Positions 37,287 to 47,000 of a DNA stretch of 51,477 nucleotides are shown piece after piece. The number at the start of each line of letters is the position of its first letter. The first letter of the stretch is position 1. The stretch comes from an uncultured Oscillatoriales cyanobacterium (GTDB lineage Bacteria; Cyanobacteriota; Cyanobacteriia; Cyanobacteriales; Microcoleaceae): assembly GCA_903893625.1 (NCBI GenBank), contig CAITND010000072.1, positions 1 to 51,477 of the forward strand, given 5' to 3'. Both the position numbers and the translations under genes were made by a program. The notes under the pieces were generated by a model. That model saw only the letters and a program-made list of their open reading frames with translations, searched no databases and had not been told where the DNA came from.

Positions 37287-40200
37287 TTAGGGTTTACTGA
37301 CATGGCTATCGGGTTGGATAGAACCATTATCCGAGGGGGCTAAAGTCTCCGAATTTTTACCCGAAGAATGCAGATCTTCCGGTGGAGAGGGAGGTTGATT
37401 TTTATCCGATTTATTGTTATTGGATGAATCGGATTTTTTACCTTTCAGAAAACGTTCTTCTAGGGTTTTAACCGTAATGTAAAGGTTTGGGGTAATTAAC
37501 AAACTTAATAGGGTTCCTGCTAATAAACCCCCAAAAATAGCCGTACCCAATGACCAACGACTGCTAGAACCCGCTCCCGCCGCCACCACTAAGGGCCAGA
37601 ACCCGATCAAACTAGAAATGGCCGTCATTTGAATCGGTCGGAACCGTTGTTCCCCCGCTTGAATAGCGGCTTGGGTAATACTTAAACCCTTATCCCGCAG
37701 TTGGTTGGCAAACTCCACAATCAGAATCGAGTTTTTAGACGCCAAACCAATCAACATCACCAAGGCTACCTGCACATAAACATCATTAGTAATCAGGGGC
37801 CAGACCGTCCCTTGCAAGAGAACATTCGACCGGAACCAAACCGCGGCCATCGCCCCCAAGACCGCCAGAGGCACCGATAACATAATAATCATCGGATCAA
37901 TATAACTTTCGTACTGGGCTGATAGCACCAGAAAAGCCATGATAAAGGCTAATCCGAAAATTAAAATCGCCGCCCCCCCGGAAGACTTTTCTTCCAAGGC
38001 GCTACCCTGCCAAGCATAATCAAAACCGGGGTCTAAGACCTCAGATGCTAATTTTTCCATCGCGGCAATTGCTTGACCCGTACTGGCTCCAGGAGCGGGG
38101 TTTCCTTGAATCAACATAGAACGGAAGATATTAAAATGGTTGATAGTTTCCGGCCCAACAAAATCCGTGAGTTTCACCAAATTACTCAGGGCAATCATCT
38201 GTCCATCCCGGGAACGCACATATAACTGAGTAATATCCTCCGGTCGGGCGCGAAATTCTTTTTCCGCTTGAGCCACAACCCGATATTGACGTTGACCTAA
38301 CACAAAGTCATTGATATAGGATGACCCCAAATAGGTTTGTAAGGTACTAAAAACTTGGCTGACATCTACATTCAAAGCATTAGCGCGATCGCGTAATACC
38401 TCAACCCTTTTCTGAGCCTTACTAGCAGAAAACTGACTAAATACCCCGGCAAAGGTGGGATTAGAATTAGCCGCTCCAATTAAACGATTGCCATTTTCCA
38501 CTAAGGATTGAATCGGTAAATTTCCCGTTGTATCTAATAACTGAAATTCAAAGCCCCCAGTGGTACTCAAACCCTGCACCGGGGGAGCATTCACGGCAAA
38601 GGCTTGAACTTCAGGAATTGATTGTAACGACCCATTTAAGCGTCTTAAAACCCCAAAAACCGATTGAGACGCCTCCGGTCGCTGATCCCAAGGTTTGAGT
38701 AACACAAAAGCAATCCCCTGACTGGGATTCTGTCCCTCAAAACCAAATCCAGGAACCGCAAAGATACTTTCAACTTCAGGAATCGCCAAAGTCCGATCGA
38801 CAATTTGTTCAGCAGCCTTAGCGGTATAGTTAAGGGACACCCCATCAGGAGTCCGAAAGATCACGATCAGATAGCCCTGATCTTCTTCCGGGACGAACCC
38901 CGATGGCACTTGTTGATAAACAAATACCGTTGTTGCTAACCCCACCACAAATATAATCATCACCAAAGTATTAATCTTGGTGAGAAAGGTAACAACTCCA
39001 GCGTATTTTTCCTGTACCCAACCAAAACCTCGGTTAAATTGCTCAAAAAACCACCCCAAAGGCCCCCCGGTTTTCTTTTGGCGACGTAACAATAGCCCCG
39101 CCATACTCGGAGAAAAAGAAAGGGCATTAAAGGTAGAAAAGATTACCGCAAAAATAATTGTCACCGCAAATTGTCTATAAATCACCCCCGTTGTTCCCGG
39201 GAAAAACAATACCGGAACAAACACCGCCAGCAGGACTATTGAGGTAGCAATGATCGCCCCGGTCAGTTCTGACATGGCATCTAGGGCTGCTTGCAGGGGT
39301 TTCATCCCCTGTTCAATTTTGATCATCACCGCTTCGACAACCACGATGGCATCGTCCACGACTAAACCTGCGGCTAAGGTACAAGCAAATAGGGTTAAAG
39401 TATTCAGTTCAAATCCCAAGGCTTTTAACCCAGCCATGGCTCCGATCAAGGCTACCGGAATCGCAATTGCTGGAATTAAGGTCGCTCGCCAATCTTGCAA
39501 AAATACAAAAATCACCAGTATCACTAAGGCAATGGCCATGATTAGGGTGATCGCCACTTCCTGAAGGGACACATTAATAAACAAGGTTGTGTCATAAGCA
39601 ATCTGGCTTTTAACGCCGGGAGGGAAATTTTTACTCAGTTCCGCTAGGGTGGCTTTGAGTTGTGCTGCGGTTTCTAGCGCATTACCACCCGGAAGTTGAT
39701 AAATCCCTAAACCGACGGAGGGTTCGCCATTAAAGGTCGATTCCAAATCATAATTTTCTGCCCCTAACTCAGCCCGTCCCACATCCTTAATGGTGATTAA
39801 CTCGCCATTGTCTGTGGTTTTGAGTACCATTTGTTCAAATTCCTCGACGGTGCGGAGGCGACTAGCGGCCTGTAGGGGAATTTCAAAGAGTTGATCGGCG
39901 GGTGTGGGTTGTTGACCGATTTTTCCGGCTCCCACCTGGACGTTTTGTGTTCTTAATGCTGAGGCTACATCCTGGGCTGTTAATCCCCTGGCAGCCATCC
40001 GAGACGGATCAAGCCAGAGCCGCATGGCATATTTCCGCTCTCCAAAGATTGTTACCTGACCCACCCCAGGAACCCGGCTCAATTGGTCAACAATAAAAAG
40101 ATCAATATAATTACTAATAAATGTGGTGTCATATATCGGTTTTCCGCTTTCGTCTTTATCGGAATAAAAACTGATCACCAATAGAATACTCGGAGATGAA

Positions 40201-40601
40201 GCCTGCACGGAAAGCCCAATTTGCCTAACAACATCGGGTAAATTAGACTCAGCCTGAGCGACTCGGTTTTGAACGTTAACTTGGGCAATATTCCGGTCAA
40301 CATCATTGGGAAAAAACACGGAAATATTACTGATGCCGTTATTTCCCGTACTGGAGGAGAGATATTTCATCCCCTCCACCCCGTTAATTTCCCGTTCTAT
40401 GATCGTGGTGGTCGTGGTTTCAGTAGTTTCAGCATCCGCACCAATATTAACCGCCGTGATACTAATTTGGGTATTCGCTAGGTTGGGCAGTTGAGTAATC
40501 GGCAGTAGGGGAATCGAGATAGCACCCACCAAAATAATCAGGATACTACAGACTGTCGTTAGGACAGGTCGTTTAATAAAAGTGTTAACAAACAGGATCA
40601 T
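37287..40601 (-). CDS. RND efflux permease (HAE1/AcrB type)
   Basis: This 1104-residue inner-membrane pump has the HAE1 layout: TM1 after FIKRPVLTTV, a large periplasmic loop, TM2-6, a second loop, and TM8-12. Proton-relay residues are present: the paired Asp in GLVVDDAIVVVEAV (TM4) and Lys in GLASKNSILIVEFA (TM10), which mark drug/proton exchangers and not metal-type CusA pumps. The cytosolic tail (about 1055-1104) is long, Ser/Asn/Pro-rich and likely disordered. It is 148 bp downstream of the adaptor gene, with repeats between. An outer-membrane TolC partner is not in the window. Confidence 0.95.
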   Translation of the reverse strand: MILFVNTFIKRPVLTTVCSILIILVGAISIPLLPITQLPNLANTQISITAVNIGADAETTETTTTTIIEREINGVEGMKYLSSSTGNNGISNISVFFPNDVDRNIAQVNVQNRVAQAESNLPDVVRQIGLSVQASSPSILLVISFYSDKDESGKPIYDTTFISNYIDLFIVDQLSRVPGVGQVTIFGERKYAMRLWLDPSRMAARGLTAQDVASALRTQNVQVGAGKIGQQPTPADQLFEIPLQAASRLRTVEEFEQMVLKTTDNGELITIKDVGRAELGAENYDLESTFNGEPSVGLGIYQLPGGNALETAAQLKATLAELSKNFPPGVKSQIAYDTTLFINVSLQEVAITLIMAIALVILVIFVFLQDWRATLIPAIAIPVALIGAMAGLKALGFELNTLTLFACTLAAGLVVDDAIVVVEAVMIKIEQGMKPLQAALDAMSELTGAIIATSIVLLAVFVPVLFFPGTTGVIYRQFAVTIIFAVIFSTFNALSFSPSMAGLLLRRQKKTGGPLGWFFEQFNRGFGWVQEKYAGVVTFLTKINTLVMIIFVVGLATTVFVYQQVPSGFVPEEDQGYLIVIFRTPDGVSLNYTAKAAEQIVDRTLAIPEVESIFAVPGFGFEGQNPSQGIAFVLLKPWDQRPEASQSVFGVLRRLNGSLQSIPEVQAFAVNAPPVQGLSTTGGFEFQLLDTTGNLPIQSLVENGNRLIGAANSNPTFAGVFSQFSASKAQKRVEVLRDRANALNVDVSQVFSTLQTYLGSSYINDFVLGQRQYRVVAQAEKEFRARPEDITQLYVRSRDGQMIALSNLVKLTDFVGPETINHFNIFRSMLIQGNPAPGASTGQAIAAMEKLASEVLDPGFDYAWQGSALEEKSSGGAAILIFGLAFIMAFLVLSAQYESYIDPMIIMLSVPLAVLGAMAAVWFRSNVLLQGTVWPLITNDVYVQVALVMLIGLASKNSILIVEFANQLRDKGLSITQAAIQAGEQRFRPIQMTAISSLIGFWPLVVAAGAGSSSRWSLGTAIFGGLLAGTLLSLLITPNLYITVKTLEERFLKGKKSDSSNNNKSDKNQPPSPPEDLHSSGKNSETLAPSDNGSIQPDSHVSKP

Positions 40602-40629
40602 GGGGATCTGCTCTGAATAGGGAAGGGCG

Positions 40630-40748
40630 TTGACGGTTGACAGTTGACGATTGACTCCCCCCTTGCCCCCGTGTACGGGGGGTTGGGGGGGACGGTTGAC
40701 GGTTAACTAAATCCGTGAAATCCAGTTAATCCGTCTTAATCCGTGATC
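40630..40748. repeat. Composite repeats between adaptor and RND pump genes
   Basis: Three repeat types sit together. Heptamer-like GTTGACGGTTGACAGTTGAC is at 40630-40650. A G/C-run palindrome follows at 40656-40690 (CCCCCCTTGCCCCC, GTGTAC, GGGGGGTTGGGGGGG). A copy of the ATCCGTGAAATCC, TTAATCCGTG element is at 40706-40746. Related sequences occur in the CHAT gene and beside dnaJ. The G/C hairpin could lower expression of the pump relative to its adaptor. Confidence 0.75.
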
Positions 40749-40749
40749 A

Positions 40750-42399
40750 TTATTTGGGTTTTGGAGCCTCCTGAGTTGAAGATGAAGCCGGAGTGGGTTG
40801 CTGTTTTTGATTGGTAATGGGCGAACCATCTCGTAATTTAACCACACCATCGGTAACAACCTTTTCTCCAGATTTTAAACCGGATAGGATTTCAAAGCTT
40901 TGGCCTTGAATACTGCCCAACTTCACGGGTTGTTGTTTTGCCACTAATTGAGTTTTCCCATTTTCGGTTTTTTCTTGGGCGATAAACACAAAACTTTGAT
41001 CTCCAATCCGACTAATGGCCGTTACCGGAATGGTAATTCCAGATTGTTGTTCCCAGATTACCTTAGCTCGGACAATTTGATCCGTTCGCAGTGTATTATC
41101 CCGATTATCGTAAATCGCTTTGACTAAAATCGTTTGAGTTCCCGTACCCGCACTGGGAGCAATATAAGACACCTGAGATCTTCCGATTAATTCTCCGGTC
41201 TCTTGACTCAGCAGTTCAACGAGGGTTCCGGATCTGACTTGGGATAAACGCTCAACGGGAATATTAATCTGAACTTCTAATAAATCATTTTGGCGAATAC
41301 TGGTAATTTGGGTTTGGCTATCGACAAAATCCCCCGCTTTCACTAGCACATCTCCCACTATCCCAGTAATTGGGGATTTGATCTCGTAATATTCTAACTG
41401 TACCTGTTGAGCCGTTGCACTTGACCGAGCTTGATCAATATCTCGCTGTAGTCGTTGTAAGTCTGCTTCTTGAGCAACGATGACTTGTTCTTGAGTGGCA
41501 ATTTGAGCGTTGAGGGTTGAAACTTGGCGACCATAACTTTGTTTAGCACTTTGAACTTTAGCAACGGAAGCATCAACTCGTCTTTGTTGAGTCTCAATTT
41601 GAGCATTGAGGGTGGAGACTTGGCGCTCTAGGTTTTGTTGAGCAGTTCTGACTCTCGCCTGTAGGGACATGATCTCCCGTTCTTGAGCCGCAAAATCCGC
41701 TTCGGATGCTTGATAGTCTCTTAATTTTTGATCGTAGATTTCTGACGAGATCACTCCTTGTTCATACAGTTGTTGATAGCGATCATAAGCTTTTTTGCGT
41801 TCGTTCATAATCGCCCGTCTGCGCTCCCGTTCTTTGATCCCGACCTGCACATTCTCTTTCGCGGTTTGCAACTCATCGGCAACGGAGGTATATTCTAATT
41901 CATACTGTAATCGCTCTTTTTCGTTCTTTTCTGCGGCTAGAGTTTGTTGAGCGTCTTCTAAATCCGCTTCTTGAGATTGGTAAGTCAGTTGGGCTTGAAT
42001 GCGTCGCAATTCGGCTCGTTGAGCATCCAAATTCGCCTTGGCACTATTCAACTGGGCAATTCTGGACTCAACCGTAGCTAATTGACTTTCATAATTCGCC
42101 TGTTGCTGTCGTCCGTCAATTTGAATTAGGGGACTATTTTGAGAAACACGGTCGCCCAACCGCACATAAACTTGTTTCACCAAACCATTCACACGGGGTT
42201 GAATCACCGCATTCTGAACCCCCTCAACTCTAGCATTATAGATGCTACTGTCTTTTACGTTACTAGATCCTACCGTCGCTAAACTCACCACAACGGGTGG
42301 GGGTGCTGCGGCTTGAGGTTCACTCCCACAGGCACTCATCAGGAGGCTCGTTAAGATCAGAGGAACATAGGAATTCCCAAATGGCGGATGCTTCTTCAT
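40750..42399 (-). CDS. RND efflux periplasmic adaptor lipoprotein
   Basis: This 549-residue membrane fusion protein joins the RND pump to an outer-membrane channel. It has a lipoprotein signal with lipobox LLMSACGSE (Cys24), a split lipoyl/barrel region (VQPRVNGLVKQVYVRLGDRV ahead and SPITGIVGDVLVKAGDFV behind), and an unusually long coiled coil between them (about 85-340), rich in Gln, Ala and Arg. Within the coiled coil QVSTLNAQI occurs twice about 47 residues apart, pointing to internal duplication. Typical RND adaptors are 370-420 residues, so the hairpin here is greatly extended, more like HlyD-type adaptors. It is 148 bp upstream of the pump gene. Confidence 0.92.
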   Translation of the reverse strand: MKKHPPFGNSYVPLILTSLLMSACGSEPQAAAPPPVVVSLATVGSSNVKDSSIYNARVEGVQNAVIQPRVNGLVKQVYVRLGDRVSQNSPLIQIDGRQQQANYESQLATVESRIAQLNSAKANLDAQRAELRRIQAQLTYQSQEADLEDAQQTLAAEKNEKERLQYELEYTSVADELQTAKENVQVGIKERERRRAIMNERKKAYDRYQQLYEQGVISSEIYDQKLRDYQASEADFAAQEREIMSLQARVRTAQQNLERQVSTLNAQIETQQRRVDASVAKVQSAKQSYGRQVSTLNAQIATQEQVIVAQEADLQRLQRDIDQARSSATAQQVQLEYYEIKSPITGIVGDVLVKAGDFVDSQTQITSIRQNDLLEVQINIPVERLSQVRSGTLVELLSQETGELIGRSQVSYIAPSAGTGTQTILVKAIYDNRDNTLRTDQIVRAKVIWEQQSGITIPVTAISRIGDQSFVFIAQEKTENGKTQLVAKQQPVKLGSIQGQSFEILSGLKSGEKVVTDGVVKLRDGSPITNQKQQPTPASSSTQEAPKPK

Positions 42400-42481
42400 G
42401 GTTTTATTTAGGTTGAGGTTAACAGTAGAAATAGAAGTCGAGATCTTAGGATTCTGTTGTTTAGAGTTTTTCTATTATTCA

Positions 42482-43144
42482 TTATTTTCCATTCTGGGGG
42501 GAGATTTCGCTATTATTTAAGGGAACTCTTGCTATCAAATAGAACAAAGGGCCAAATAAAGGAACCAGGCTAACTGTCCAAAATATTACAGGATTTTTCA
42601 TTCCTCGTCTAGTCAGATCATCTCCTAATAAGGTCGGGAACAGAAGAGTTAATAAACAAAAGTCGAGACTCATGACATGAATAAAACGGTTAGTTTGCCA
42701 CTGTTGAATAAAGTCTACCCAGTTTCCTTGCGTTAAACCATAACTCACTATAGCGATCGCTGCTATTGTTAATAATAGTCCCGTAATTCGAGAATCTAAC
42801 ACTTTAATCAAGACTGATTTTTTTCCTAAAAATTGGGGGTTAGGTTGACGCAAGGCTAAATAAGGTAAAATAGCAAACGCACCCACTCCAAAGGATAATG
42901 TTGCAAATAGCCAAGCCGGAATTTTTTGTCCCTGTCCATCGATAAACAGAACACAACTATAGATAAACGGCCAAATTCCCATCAGATTAAATAGGCTAAT
43001 AATCAGAGGATTAATCCCTGTCCAATTCCCCGTTGAGAGATTTTGAATTAACGTTAAGGTATCGGGTTGATCGGGGGGTGCAAAAATAAACGCATACAGG
43101 ATAAATCCCAACCAAATCGACCCAAAAATAATTTTATTTTTCAT
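42482..43144 (-). CDS. Conserved multi-pass membrane protein
   Basis: This 220-residue protein has about six hydrophobic helices, starting IIFGSIWLGFILYAFIFAPPDQPD, then LIISLFNLMGIWPFIYSCVLF, and later RFIHVMSLDFCLLTLLFP and FWTVSLVPLFGPLFYLIARV. I recognise the pattern from conserved cyanobacterial/chloroplast hypothetical proteins but cannot name a function. AAGGA precedes the ATG. It starts 21 bp after the metal-sensor gene, so it is probably in that operon and may be under its control. Confidence 0.7.
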   Translation of the reverse strand: MKNKIIFGSIWLGFILYAFIFAPPDQPDTLTLIQNLSTGNWTGINPLIISLFNLMGIWPFIYSCVLFIDGQGQKIPAWLFATLSFGVGAFAILPYLALRQPNPQFLGKKSVLIKVLDSRITGLLLTIAAIAIVSYGLTQGNWVDFIQQWQTNRFIHVMSLDFCLLTLLFPTLLGDDLTRRGMKNPVIFWTVSLVPLFGPLFYLIARVPLNNSEISPQNGK

Positions 43145-43165
43145 AGTTCAATATCCTTTCATACT

Positions 43166-43519
43166 TTAGGGCAAAAATCGATCTAATGCTGCTTTTAATG
43201 CTTCAATTTCAACCTCAATATTTCCTTCTTGCGCGGCTCTAGCGACACATTCACTCAAATGTTCATCTAAAATAATTCGAGCTACCCGATCTAAAGCACC
43301 TCGAATTGCAGCAATTTGAACTAACACATCAGGACAGGGACGATTTTCTTGTACCATAGTTTTCACCCCTCGAATATGTCCCTCCAGTCGTGATAGACGA
43401 TTTACTATCTTTCGCAAAGATTCTTCACTATGAATATGGGGATGGCTAGAATGTTCAGGATGATGATGATGTTCTAGCAAGTTGTTGAGTTCTTCTACTG
43501 TGGGATCTAAGTCATTCAT
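43166..43519 (-). CDS. CsoR/RcnR-family metal-sensing repressor, InrS-like
   Basis: This 117-residue helical repressor of the DUF156 family has Cys62, His87 and Cys91 (RPCPDVLVQ and DEHLSECV), the C-H-C spacing shared by CsoR (copper) and InrS (nickel). The N-terminus is strikingly His-rich (EHHHHPEHSSHPHIHSEES), as in cyanobacterial InrS, and may gather nickel or another metal. The fold is a four-helix tetramer that leaves DNA on metal binding. I chose ATG 43519; a TTG at 43537 lies upstream in frame. It heads a run of leftward genes that ends in an RND efflux pump, which suggests metal or stress control of export, though the pump itself looks drug-type. Confidence 0.88.
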   Translation of the reverse strand: MNDLDPTVEELNNLLEHHHHPEHSSHPHIHSEESLRKIVNRLSRLEGHIRGVKTMVQENRPCPDVLVQIAAIRGALDRVARIILDEHLSECVARAAQEGNIEVEIEALKAALDRFLP

Positions 43520-43661
43520 CTGTTTTTTAATATACAATTGACAAATATTTTATGATTGTACCTCAATCTTCATTCGTATTTTATAATCTAGTAGGGTGTT
43601 TGTACAAAAAATAGACAATCTGGTTAAATACCCTATAATTCAGATGTCACTCCCTTAATTC

Positions 43662-44090
43662 ATGGAAAGAAAATGTATGGTTATCGACTCAATCAAACTT
43701 ACTGACGAAAAAATTGCCCAATATCGCACTGAATTGGCAGATAATCCTGATTTTCTATCGGCACTTGATGTGATTGAAGAATGGCGTGGAGATTTGGCGG
43801 ATGCTGCTGAATCCATTGCTACTCAAAATGGCATTGAAGGGGTAGAAGATAACGCTGATTTTCGTTGGTTTGTTATTTGTCTCCAAAAATGTCGCGCTTA
43901 CATCTGTCAACCTAAATATGAAAACTTGAGAGAAAAATATTTGCCTGCTCTTATTCCTCCTTTAACAGAGTTTATCGCAGGAGCTTTCATGTGTCCACCA
44001 GGTGTCGCAGGGATTTTATCGGCTCCAATTGCTATTTATATTCAAGAAGAAGGAATGGATAAATTTTGTCAGATTTATACTGATAGTTAA
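43662..44090 (+). CDS. Uncharacterised small protein facing the second CHAT gene
   Basis: I do not recognise a family for this protein of up to 142 residues. It is acidic and helical in the first ~95 residues (ALDVIEEWRGDLADAAESIA), then has a hydrophobic Gly/Pro/Ala-rich stretch (FIAGAFMCPPGVAGILSAPIAIYI), which could be a membrane-active or buried segment. ATG at 43662 or 43677 could be used. Its stop codon overlaps that of the convergent TPR-CHAT gene on the shared bases TTAA, so the genes run end to end. A functional link with the protease is possible but unproven. Confidence 0.6.
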   Translation: MERKCMVIDSIKLTDEKIAQYRTELADNPDFLSALDVIEEWRGDLADAAESIATQNGIEGVEDNADFRWFVICLQKCRAYICQPKYENLREKYLPALIPPLTEFIAGAFMCPPGVAGILSAPIAIYIQEEGMDKFCQIYTDS

Positions 44091-47000
44091 ATTCCAGTTG
44101 CGATAAATGCAGTCCAATAATAGGGCTTCGCAAAGGGATAAGAGTCTCGTTTAACGGTAGCTTCTAGTAGTTCTTTGAATTTTTTGTAATCCCGTTCATT
44201 ATCGGCAAAAATTTCTAGGAGTAATTGCTGAAATTTTTCGCTGTTTTTAATTCTCGCTAACTTTTGACTGCTGAAGTTTTTTAACCAAGTTTGAGTTTTA
44301 TTTAAAGTAATAGCAATGCTGCCTTCATTTAGAGTTGGCATTCTGTGGAGATTGCGATAAAACTTAGTCATAAATAAGGCTGTGGCAAGCGGATCGACTG
44401 TCCAAAGGGTACTAACGACACTAGAACTACCAGCAAAAAGAAAACCACTCGGTAAACCGACGTATTCATCGCTAATAATATTCGGATCGATTATGCCACT
44501 TTCGCAGGCAGAAAAGGTAACTAAACGACATTCTCTTAAGTCAAGTTTTTCAAAAACTTCTGCTAAGGTTAGGTTGGCTGATTCACCTAAGTCACCTTCT
44601 GGATCGGCTAATAATAAAGCTGAATCGAGAGGAGAATCATGGTTGAATTTGCCATGACAAGAAAAATGAATACAATGAGATGATTGTAATTCTTTCCGGC
44701 GGTTCTGTAGGGTCATTTCTGATGCTTCTGATTCAGCGATAATAATGGTTTTATTAGGATCAAAATATTGACTAATTTTCTTAGTTTCTAGATTGGCTCC
44801 TAATAGTGATTTAGGTGGTTTTCGTGTGGGATTTTTAATGACGAATAGACGGTTGAAGTTTTGTTTTTGTGATGATTGGACAAGTTTTAAGAGTTGGCAA
44901 CTAGGTGCATATCCCACACCCTTGGGAAAGGATTCATAGAGAAAATTTCCATTTTTCAAGCAAAGACAATGAATCGGTAAAATATGCAAATAACAGTGGG
45001 GAACAATAATTAGGCGTTTACAGGTATTGGGAATGAGCGCAAGAATATCGTCGATGTGTAGGGTTTCAGCCAAGGTTTGTAATAGGTTGGAAAGTTGCTT
45101 GATCCATTTGCATTTTTCGGAATAGTAAAGCTGTAGATAATTGTTCAGAGTGTCAATAAATGTTTGTAAATCAGTTTCTGATGATTGCCAATATTGAATA
45201 TTTCCATCGGCAGAGACGACAAAGGCTAAGATTTTTTCGCTGGTGATGTACCATTGCAACAGACAAGTTTCAGGATCGATTAATGCCTGAATATCTTTAA
45301 AGGGGATAGGTTCAACTTTTTGAGTTAGTTTGAATGTGGAATCAAATGGAGTGATTTTCTGATCAATAAAATCGTCTAATTCTTGTTGATATTCCTTGAG
45401 ATGGCTCTGATCTATCACATAAGGCATTAAGTTGTCAATACGGCTAATATTCTGGTTAATACTTTGATTTTGGAGGCTGATTTGTTCTGTAACTACTCTT
45501 TGACGTAATTCATCATATTGATCAATGGTAGCTTGATCAACATTCTTGGGTTTGACATTTTTCTGAGTCATCAATTCCACAAGGTTTCTCGCTTTACTGC
45601 GTTCAATGTATTCTAAGGCTTTATCTGGTTGATTGAGATGAAGATGCGCTTGCACAATGCTATGAAATACATCAATGGCATTAGATAAAACTTCTTGGCG
45701 ACTTTGGGGATTAAGTGCTTCTGATCGGGCATTTTCGAGGGCTTCTATGGCGAGGTGGTAGGCTTCTGTGGCGGATTGCCATTGTTTTTCGTTGTAGTGG
45801 AGGTTGGCTAAGTTACGAGCAGTTTCTAAACAATTAAGAGGATCAGCTTTTTGAGTACGAATTTTTAAGGCATCATTATAATAATTGATCGCTGTATCTA
45901 AATTAGCAGCTTTAGACCCTCTAATTCTATGAGAGTAAGCATTTCCTAGATTATTTTGTATTCTTGCCCATTCATAAGGAAAAGCATCTAAAGTATAAAC
46001 TTTCAAGGCATTTTGATAATACATGATTGCTTGTTCTAAATTTTCTGCTTTATCACCTCTAATTCTGTGACAGTAAGCATTTCCTAAATTATTTTGTGTT
46101 GATGCCCATTCATAAGGAAAAGCATCAAACGTTCTAACTTTCAGAGATTCTTGATAACAAAAGATTGCTTGTTCTAAATTTTCTGTTTTATCGCCTCTGT
46201 TTCTTTCACTATAAGCATTAGCCAATAGATTTTGTGTCATTGCCCAATCATAAGGAAAAGTATCAAAAGTTCTCACTTTCAGGGCTTCATTACAAGCTAT
46301 AATCGCCATTTCTAAATTTTCTGCTTTATTACCTCTGATTCTGTGAAGGTAAGCATTAGCGAGATTATGTTCCGTACCAGCCCATTCTTGAGGGAAAGCA
46401 TCAAAAGTTATGACTTTGAGAGATTCTTGATAAGAAATGATCGCTTGTTCTAAATTTTCTGCTTTATCGCCTTTTAATCTGTCACGGTACGCATTTCCTA
46501 GAGTATTCTGTGTTCTTGCCCAATCTTGAGGAAAATTGTCAAAAGTTCTGACTTTCAGAGCTTCTGTACAGGCTGTGATTGCCTTTTGTAAGTTTTCAGC
46601 TTTATTCTCTCGAATTCTATCAATATAGGCAGATGCGAGATTATGCTGTGTACTTGCCCATTCTTTAGGGAAAGCATCAAAAGTTCTGACCTTAAGGGCT
46701 TCTTGATAATTAGTAATTGCCATTTCTAAATTATCAGCTTTATCACCACTAATTCTAGCCCTATAAGCGAGGGCAAGATTATTATTTGCAGCAGCCCAAT
46801 TTTCAGGAAAAGTATCAACAGTATAAACCTTGAGTGTTTCTTGGTAAGCAGTGATCGCTTTTTCTAAGTCTTTAGCTTTATTCCCCCTGATTCTCTCACG
46901 ATAAGCAAGAGCAAGGTTATTCTTCACAGCAGCCCAATTTTCAGGAAAAGCATCAATAGTATAAACTTTGAGGGCTTCTTGATAAGCTACGATTGCATTT

